Source: UBA11051 sp964390495 (lineage in GTDB: Bacteria; Armatimonadota; Zipacnadia; Zipacnadales; UBA11051). From it: DNA of 64,000 bases. Below, piece after piece: positions 58,648 through 64,000 of this stretch (positions within the stretch are counted from its first letter, which is position 1; each line of letters opens with the position of its first letter). The DNA is taken from NCBI GenBank assembly GCA_964390495.1, contig CAYMIN010000002.1, positions 235,803-299,802 of the forward strand. The letters are read 5' to 3'. The translations under genes were made by a program, and so were the position numbers. A model generated the notes under the pieces. That model was not told where the DNA came from. It saw only the letters and a program-made list of their open reading frames with translations, and ran no database searches.

Positions 58648-60963
58648 CTAGCGGTTAAGTGGGATCATGACACGGCTGGACTGGCCGTCCTCGGCATGGG
58701 CGCACAGGATACACAGATAGCGGCCTAAGGGAACCCGGGTGCCACGATAGCTGCGGCCATTCCACAGCAGCGTCATCATACGGTCGGGAAGGGCCTGCTG
58801 GTCAAGCTGCGCAATCGGCCGGCCGGCAATGTTGGAGATGACAATCCGCACGTCACTGGCGGCGGAGACCCGATAGTTGATCTGCACCGCACCGCCGGCA
58901 AGTGACTCCGCCGAGGCACAAGTGACCGTCAGGGCCGGATTGACAGGCCCACTGGAAGCCTCGACACCGCCCAGGCCGTAGCTGCGCAACTGGCCGAGCA
59001 GCAGACTGCCTACGGCCGGATTGTCGTTGCGATCATAAGTACCGGCCAGAACCGCCGCCGGGGCGGTGGTGTCCCACCAGTTGTTCTGAATATAGATGTC
59101 ATTGGCGGTAGCGTTGTAAACCTGGTAAGAGCCGTTATCATGGATATGGTTCAGGCCATCGTCGGAGGTATCGGCATTGTCGGTGTTACCGAGATTGGGC
59201 TGGGCGCTGTCGCCGATGTAGATACCGAAGTGACCGTTGTTGACTACCCAAGTCTGGTAAATGACCGGTGCGGCATTGCCGGTAAAGCGCAATCCGTCAT
59301 ATTGACTGGCGGTGATATAGCACTGCTCAAGGCGCGGAGCTGCTGAGACTACCTGAATGCCGTGGGTGGCGTTGCATATATCAGCGCCTTTGAGGGTGCC
59401 GGTAGCGCCGCTCTTGAAGCTGATGCCCTCCCAGTCGCCGGGCTGAGGACTTGCCCCCGGGCCATCGAAATAGGCCGGAGTGGCGAGAACAGCCTGGACA
59501 TTGAGCTGACCGTTGACAGTAATGCCGCCGCCGAGGACCTTGACGCCGGCGGGAATATTGAGGGTTGCGGAACTGCCGATGTCGAGCATGATTCCGTCCG
59601 GCCTGGCCGTCAGATCGAGAGGTACGCCCTGGGGCAACCAGTTGTGGACGCCCTGGACTAGGTCGGGGCTATTGTGGCACGCAACCGCGATCTTCTGCTC
59701 GGCGTTGCCCTGATAGACATTGTTCGCCCCCAAAAGCCGCACCGCGCCGGCGCAAGCATAGACCGGATAGCGCCCGCTGTTGCAAAAGCGGCAGTTGGTC
59801 ACCCCCGGGCTGGCAGCATCCCAGCCCTCAATGCGCAAGGCGTCGCGCTGGTTGAGATCGAAGGTAGTATCGCGGATGTCGAGGCAGGTATCTCCGAGGC
59901 AGCGGACACCGTCGTAAAGCTGCTGTGATATCGAGCTGGCAGCCAGGCTGAGAGTTGCGCCGTCGGCGATGATGGCGTTTTCAGCATAGCGGACAATCAA
60001 ATGGCTGAAGTCAGCGCGGGCTCCGGCGCGCAAGTTGAGGCCGCTCCAGTCGCCCGGGGCCTGGCTAGCGCCGAGAGCAGTGATGGTAATCGGCTGCTCA
60101 GAGCTGCCGGCAGCCTCCAGACAGCCGGTCACGTCAATATCGGCGCCGCCAATAGTCACGCCCGGCTCGATACGCAAAGTGCCGCTGATCGCAAGCTCGC
60201 TGGAGCCGGCGCCGGCACTGAGGTCGTAAGCCAGGCCGTCCTGGTCGTACCAGGTGTCCGTGTCGGTGATGTCCTCGAGGGCGCTGCAGCTTACGCCGAC
60301 CCGCTGAATGGCGTTGGCAGCGTAGCGGTTACCGCGCTTGAGCATCTCGGCGCACGTGGCCTTGGTATAGACCGGGTACTCGCCATTGCCGAGGAAATAG
60401 CTGCGCCAGATACTGCCGCCAGGATCGGTTGATTCGATATACAGGCCGCGGCGGCCATTGTCGAGGAAGTAGCAGCCCACGATGCGGATATAGGCATCGC
60501 CAAAAACGAACAGGCCGTCATTCTGAGCCCGCTCGGAGTAGGAATTCTCCATCCTGAGATAGCCGCCGGCAGCAGTAAGATTGGTCTTGGCCCCGCGGAC
60601 GATAGCGTGTTCAAGCTCGCCACGACCGCTGTCGGTGAAGAACAGCCCCTGCCAGGCCCCCATCGCCTCGTTGTCAAGGGGCCGAAAAACCACTAAGGCG
60701 GCCTCGGAACCGGCAGCCAGCAGCGTCCCCTCCACCCGCAACTGGTAGTCGCCATCGGCAATCACTGTCACTCCCGCCTCGACGGTGACAGTGGCATCTG
60801 CAGCGACCGTGGTATTAGCGGTGATGTGGTACGGTGCTGCGGCAGCGGTGAGGGTCGTGTCGGAAGCGATGTAAGTGGGCAAATCGGTAGCCAAGGCCGC
60901 TGCCGGCACAATCAGCAGACATACCGATACGACTGCTTGGCAAGACAGCTTGGGGCACCGCAT
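58648..60963 (-). CDS. Secreted right-handed parallel beta-helix protein
   Basis: A 771-residue exported protein with signal peptide (about 1-27, PAAALA-T). Much of it consists of repeating short strands of parallel beta-helix type, as in pectate lyase-like and NosD-like proteins (for example IRIVGCYFLDNGRRGLYIE, PRLEQCYITASQYDGLRF). Two similar halves (about 40-330 and 330-700) each start with an IxPGVTI/IPAGVKV turn. The C-terminal ~75 residues (VRIVISNIAGRPIAQLDQ to LGRYLCILCA) match a FlgD-type Ig-like domain. No catalytic residues are evident, so it may be a surface adhesin or glycan-active protein. Confidence 0.8.
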   Translation of the reverse strand: MRCPKLSCQAVVSVCLLIVPAAALATDLPTYIASDTTLTAAAAPYHITANTTVAADATVTVEAGVTVIADGDYQLRVEGTLLAAGSEAALVVFRPLDNEAMGAWQGLFFTDSGRGELEHAIVRGAKTNLTAAGGYLRMENSYSERAQNDGLFVFGDAYIRIVGCYFLDNGRRGLYIESTDPGGSIWRSYFLGNGEYPVYTKATCAEMLKRGNRYAANAIQRVGVSCSALEDITDTDTWYDQDGLAYDLSAGAGSSELAISGTLRIEPGVTIGGADIDVTGCLEAAGSSEQPITITALGASQAPGDWSGLNLRAGARADFSHLIVRYAENAIIADGATLSLAASSISQQLYDGVRCLGDTCLDIRDTTFDLNQRDALRIEGWDAASPGVTNCRFCNSGRYPVYACAGAVRLLGANNVYQGNAEQKIAVACHNSPDLVQGVHNWLPQGVPLDLTARPDGIMLDIGSSATLNIPAGVKVLGGGITVNGQLNVQAVLATPAYFDGPGASPQPGDWEGISFKSGATGTLKGADICNATHGIQVVSAAPRLEQCYITASQYDGLRFTGNAAPVIYQTWVVNNGHFGIYIGDSAQPNLGNTDNADTSDDGLNHIHDNGSYQVYNATANDIYIQNNWWDTTAPAAVLAGTYDRNDNPAVGSLLLGQLRSYGLGGVEASSGPVNPALTVTCASAESLAGGAVQINYRVSAASDVRIVISNIAGRPIAQLDQQALPDRMMTLLWNGRSYRGTRVPLGRYLCILCAHAEDGQSSRVMIPLNR

Positions 60964-61087
60964 GCAGTTTCCCCCGGCTGAGCGCAGCCCTGGGAGGGCG
61001 TAGTTTACAGCAGCCCACGCATCAGTCCAGCGCCATCGCCGCGACAAGGTTCGGCCCCAGCACCAGTCCGGGTCGGCCCCTGAAGCC

Positions 61088-62005
61088 CTATTCGGGGTCC
61101 TCGCCGACCACCATGACTTCGGGCTGCAGCCAGATGTCGAAGCGGTCGTGTACGCGCTGGCGAGCCAGCTCAATCAACTCGAGTATCTCCGCGGCAGTGG
61201 CACCGTTGGAATTGACGATGAAGTTGGCATGCTTCTCGGAGATCTTAGCCTTACCGACCTGCAAGCCTTTGGCCCCGGCCTCCTCGAGGAGCCGACCAGC
61301 ATAGTCGCCCTGGGGCCGCATGAAGATCGAGCCGGCACTGCGCTGGGTAATCGGCTGCTTGCAGCAGCGGTCCTCGACGACCGTGTAGGTGCGATTGCGG
61401 ACTACCTTGGGATCCTCGGGGCGTAGTGACAAGCCGGCTTCGGCAACGATCATGTCATTGTGCTGGAAGCTGCTGTGGCGGTACTCCATATCCAGCTCGT
61501 CGCGGGAAAGCCGGCGCTGGTGACCCTCGCGGTCAATCGCCAGGACCCAGTCCACAATCTGGCCCATTTCGCCGTCATAGGCCCCGGCGTTCATAACCAG
61601 GGCGCCGCCTAGCGAGCCCGGAATGCCGGCAGCGAACTCCAGTCCGGAGACACCCCACTCGCAGCACTTACGGCATAGCATGGCCAGACGCACCCCGGCC
61701 TGGGCGGTGACCAGACCGCCCTCGCGCGATATGGCTGCCAGGTTGCGCCCGAGTTTGATGGCCATGCCGCGAATGCCACCATCGCGGACAATAACATTGG
61801 TGCCCTCGCCCAGGACGAAGAAAGGGACCCGGGCGTCAACCGCATAATTGACCACTGCGCTAAGGGCGATTGTGGAATCCGGGACTACGAAGAGGTCAGC
61901 CGGCCCGCCAACGCCCAAGGAGGTGTGTCTGGACAACGGTTCATTGAGCAAAACTTTAGCGCCCTCAAGGGCCTGGGCGGACCTTATCAATTCAGCATCC
62001 ATCAA
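61088..62005 (-). CDS. murB: UDP-N-acetylenolpyruvoylglucosamine reductase
   Basis: MurB completes UDP-MurNAc synthesis for peptidoglycan. The 305-residue protein has NEPLSRHTSLGVGGPADLF, FVLGEGTNVIVRDGG, LEFAAGIPGSLGGALVMNAGAY (FAD binding), then the catalytic Ser in SAGSIFMRP and Glu in LQPEVMVVG. It is the short form lacking the E. coli-type extra loop. A TTG at 62005 and ATG at 62002 are adjacent in frame; AGGAG lies 10 to 13 bases upstream, slightly favouring TTG. Confidence 0.95.
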   Translation of the reverse strand: MMDAELIRSAQALEGAKVLLNEPLSRHTSLGVGGPADLFVVPDSTIALSAVVNYAVDARVPFFVLGEGTNVIVRDGGIRGMAIKLGRNLAAISREGGLVTAQAGVRLAMLCRKCCEWGVSGLEFAAGIPGSLGGALVMNAGAYDGEMGQIVDWVLAIDREGHQRRLSRDELDMEYRHSSFQHNDMIVAEAGLSLRPEDPKVVRNRTYTVVEDRCCKQPITQRSAGSIFMRPQGDYAGRLLEEAGAKGLQVGKAKISEKHANFIVNSNGATAAEILELIELARQRVHDRFDIWLQPEVMVVGEDPE

Positions 62006-62040
62006 CCAAGTTCTTCTCCTAGCCCGGCCGGTGCCAGCGG

Positions 62041-62871
62041 CTATTTGTCGCCCGTATTATCGGCCTTTTTCTTCGTGGACTTCTTCGGTTTGCTGGTGCT
62101 TTTCTTGGCTTTCTGCTTGGGCGCTTTCTGCTTCGCCTTGGGCTCTTCAGTGGCCTCGGGTTTGGCTGGCTCTGCTGCGGCCTGCTTTTCTGTCGGTTCT
62201 GCCGGCGGCTTGCCTGCCTCTGCTTCGCGCGCCTGGGTGGAGCGCTGCTTGGCCTGCTCGACGGCGCTCTTGAGACCCTTGGCGGAACGTTGGTAAAGGT
62301 CGCCGGCTTTTTCCGAAGCCTCCTCGTAATCTCGCTTCAAAGTGCGAGAGAGTTGGGCCCAAGCACCCCTGAGGCCGCCAGCCTGCTTCTCCAGCTCGGC
62401 GATGGCCGCATCGGGCACCACGACAATGTCCGGGCCATGAACGATGCCCGGCATCACCGGAAAACTAAGCGGGCCATCAGTGAGGTCGCGTACCGGGCCG
62501 CCGGAGACCTCGTAACGCACGACAGTGTGCTCAGCGGGCTCAATATGCACTTCGGCAAGGGTGCCCAGCTTAGTGCCGGAGGCGCTCACCACCGTCACGG
62601 TTTTCTCGGGCGAGGCGGGACGTTTTTCGGCCAGAGCAGGCACGTCGGCCAGCTTCTGGGCCTTCGAGGAGTCAGGGATCATCACGGCATCAGGGCCGAT
62701 AACGCTGATGTCCTCGGCCAAGACGCCCTTCTCATCAGCACCGGAGCCGATGACCATGCCGACAACCACGCCGGCGGCCAGGTCAATGACAACTTCGCTG
62801 ACGTGGCCGAGATCAACGCCCTCCCCGACGGATATCACGGAAAGCCCCACGATGCTGCTAGTCTTTCGCAT
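62041..62871 (-). CDS. PRC-barrel domain protein with Lys/Ala-rich tail
   Basis: A 276-residue cytosolic protein. Two PRC-barrel-like domains lie at about residues 1-75 (SVGEGVDLGHVSEVVIDLAA) and 90-155 (SASGTKLGTLAEVHIEPAE). A helical segment follows (AWAQLSRTLKRDYEEASEKA) and then a ~70-residue tail dominated by Lys, Ala, Pro, Glu (QKAPKQKAKKSTSKPKKS). The tail could bind nucleic acid or an acidic surface. Role unknown. It has its own promoter and precedes murB by 35 bp. Confidence 0.75.
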   Translation of the reverse strand: MRKTSSIVGLSVISVGEGVDLGHVSEVVIDLAAGVVVGMVIGSGADEKGVLAEDISVIGPDAVMIPDSSKAQKLADVPALAEKRPASPEKTVTVVSASGTKLGTLAEVHIEPAEHTVVRYEVSGGPVRDLTDGPLSFPVMPGIVHGPDIVVVPDAAIAELEKQAGGLRGAWAQLSRTLKRDYEEASEKAGDLYQRSAKGLKSAVEQAKQRSTQAREAEAGKPPAEPTEKQAAAEPAKPEATEEPKAKQKAPKQKAKKSTSKPKKSTKKKADNTGDK

Positions 62872-62918
62872 TGGCCCAATACCCCCTGCTAAAGTAACGG
62901 CTGTGGGAATACCAATCT

Positions 62919-62947
62919 ATTATAGCCGAATTGGTGCCCAAACGGAA
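62919..62947 (-). promoter_or_regulatory. Promoter of the PRC-barrel gene and murB
   Basis: On the minus strand a perfect TATAAT (62919-62924) lies 17 bp after a weak -35, TTCCGT (62942-62947). The start would be near 62912, about 40 nt before ATG 62871. Confidence 0.6.
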
Positions 62948-63018
62948 AGTGGAAAGCGCCAAATTCCGCCTGGCTGAACTCCAAGCGCAGGAAAATGGGC
63001 CGACACAGAGCGCGCTGA

Positions 63019-63825
63019 CTAGCTGGGCCCCGCATCGCCAGGATCAAGAATGGGGCCGGCCAGCTCCACCACGGCTTGGTAGTAGGTCTGCAGATCGCCG
63101 ACGTCAAGGCGCTTCTCGCCCTCGCAGAGCGGACAGGCATACACCGCGCCGCCCGACCGTGCCAGGCTCGCAAGAGCATCAGTGATCTGGATCTCACCAC
63201 CAATACCCGGAGCCTGCCTGGTCAGATAGTCAAAAATGACGGGCTTGAGCAGATAGCGGCCACAAATAGCCAGATTACTGGGGGCGGCGTCGGGCTCAGG
63301 CTTCTCCACCAGGTCCAGCAGCTCGACCCCGTCGCCAATAGCCTGGCCGGGTGCAACGATGCCATACTTGACTGTGGCGGCAGGCGCGATTTGGTGGACG
63401 GCAACCACGGCGTCGGCGTCGTTGCGCTCGAAAACCGTCTGCATCCGGCGCAGCAGCTCGCCACCACCGGCACCAACTATCACCGCATCGCCCAGCGCAA
63501 CTACAAAGGTCCGCCCGGCCACTGCAGCTTCGGCGGTGTGCACGGCATGGCCCAGACCCCGCTGCTCGGCCTGCATGACATAGGTGAAGGTCGCGTCCAG
63601 TTCGCCCCGCTCGGCCAAAGCAGCGAAATGCTGCCGAATGGCATCCTTGTTTTCGGCGGTGACGATGATGATGTCGCTGATGCCGGCGGCGACTATCTCG
63701 GCCACTACGTGCTGAATCGTCGGGTATTGGCCGAGCGGCAGCAGCTCCTTGGGCACGGCGTAGGTCAGCGGATACAGGCGCGTGCCCTTGCCGGCGGCCG
63801 GGATAACCGCGCAGATAGGTTGCAT
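63019..63825 (-). CDS. galU: UTP--glucose-1-phosphate uridylyltransferase (GalU type)
   Basis: A 268-residue nucleotidyltransferase that makes UDP-glucose for surface polysaccharides. It has IPAAGKGTRLYPLTYAVPKE near the N-terminus (nucleotide loop and catalytic Lys), QAEQRGLGHAVHTAE, ALGDAVI, LVEKPEP, GRYLLKP and IQITDAL. It is slightly shorter than the ~290 residues of typical GalU. It is separated from the PRC-barrel gene by about 150 bp. Confidence 0.9.
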   Translation of the reverse strand: MQPICAVIPAAGKGTRLYPLTYAVPKELLPLGQYPTIQHVVAEIVAAGISDIIIVTAENKDAIRQHFAALAERGELDATFTYVMQAEQRGLGHAVHTAEAAVAGRTFVVALGDAVIVGAGGGELLRRMQTVFERNDADAVVAVHQIAPAATVKYGIVAPGQAIGDGVELLDLVEKPEPDAAPSNLAICGRYLLKPVIFDYLTRQAPGIGGEIQITDALASLARSGGAVYACPLCEGEKRLDVGDLQTYYQAVVELAGPILDPGDAGPS

Positions 63826-63897
63826 GAACTCGCTCCCGCCTCAGGGAATTGAGCGGACGATTGGTGGTAACCGGGGAATACCTTCGCCGCAGACAGC

Positions 63898-63924
63898 AGA
63901 AAACCTGTCCGGATAGACAGGTTC
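63898..63924 (-). terminator. Terminator of tRNA-Thr
   Basis: On the minus strand AACCTGTC-TATCCG-GACAGGTT is a perfect 8-bp stem followed by TTCT. It lies 22 bp after the tRNA CCA end. Confidence 0.75.
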
Positions 63925-63945
63925 TGGCGACTGTGAATGAGTTGG

Positions 63946-64000
63946 TGGAGCCGACGGGCGGAATCGAACCGCCGACCTGGTCATTACGAGTGACCCGCTC
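63946..64000 (-). tRNA. tRNA-Thr (anticodon CGU), 5' part outside window
   Basis: On the minus strand the sequence from the second half of the D stem (GAGC) to an encoded CCA is present. The anticodon stem GGTCA/TGACC encloses loop CTCGTAA (anticodon CGU, reading ACG). The T arm is GGCGG-TTCGATT-CCGCC, and the 3' acceptor strand is CGTCGGC with discriminator U. The 5' acceptor strand lies beyond base 64000. Confidence 0.9.

Overview
The window is about 64 kb of GC-rich bacterial chromosome, gene-dense, with no plasmid, phage or transposase gene that I can see. The best taxonomic hint is a set of four pseudopilins whose N-termini carry the stretch ILFPVFARAREKARQ and whose C-termini end in a [F/M][V/M]DGH[A/G]KW motif; that combination is typical of Armatimonadota. 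A Firmicutes-like order of housekeeping genes, an S-layer-homology protein and many secreted glycan-related proteins fit the same group. This is inference: no rRNA gene lies in the window.

Left part (1-11.4 kb, all on +) is translation machinery. First comes the infB-ylxP-rbfA-nrnA-truB-ribF cluster, with infB cut by the window edge. After a clear sigma-70-type promoter follow ffh-rpsP-khpA-ylqD-rimM-trmD-rplS-lepB, ended by a terminator, and then rnhB. The order closely matches Bacillus and relatives, including the rarely noticed ylqD.

The middle-left part (11.4-33.2 kb, all on +) is an accessory block for the cell surface and glycans. It holds four pseudopilins, a heparinase II/III-type polysaccharide lyase, a secreted putative barrel protein, a decayed fifth pseudopilin, three tandem paralogous secreted proteins with a glycosidase-like DEPDG motif, tRNA-Ala(CGC) with its own promoter and terminator, a membrane-embedded spermidine-synthase-like protein, two tandem secreted proteins with a lectin-like C-terminal domain, an M42 aminopeptidase and a secreted polysaccharide deacetylase.

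The middle-right part (33.3-46.6 kb, on -) is housekeeping again: an HD-domain dNTPase-like protein, glyQ-glyS, a cvpA-like/DUF4342/sigH-like operon with a near-consensus promoter, and a dxr-rseP-ispG-proS-MEMO operon (isoprenoid precursors, site-2 protease, prolyl-tRNA synthetase) with a near-consensus promoter.

The right part (46.7-64 kb) holds an MFS transporter (+) converging on a VIT-VWA-SLH surface protein (-). The rest is all on -: a sulfatase-family enzyme with Thr at the catalytic position, a GNAT protein, a secreted protein of unknown function, a HAD phosphatase, a sugar-phosphate isomerase-like TIM barrel, a cysteine synthase with an odd insert, a secreted parallel beta-helix protein, murB, a PRC-barrel protein, galU and a partial tRNA-Thr(CGU).

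The most unusual non-coding signal is a set of short, modular, hairpin-forming repeats that recur between genes in both orientations. In two of the modules the flanks are conserved while the stem sequence changes, and in one the pairing is kept in both copies, as expected for structured DNA or RNA elements.
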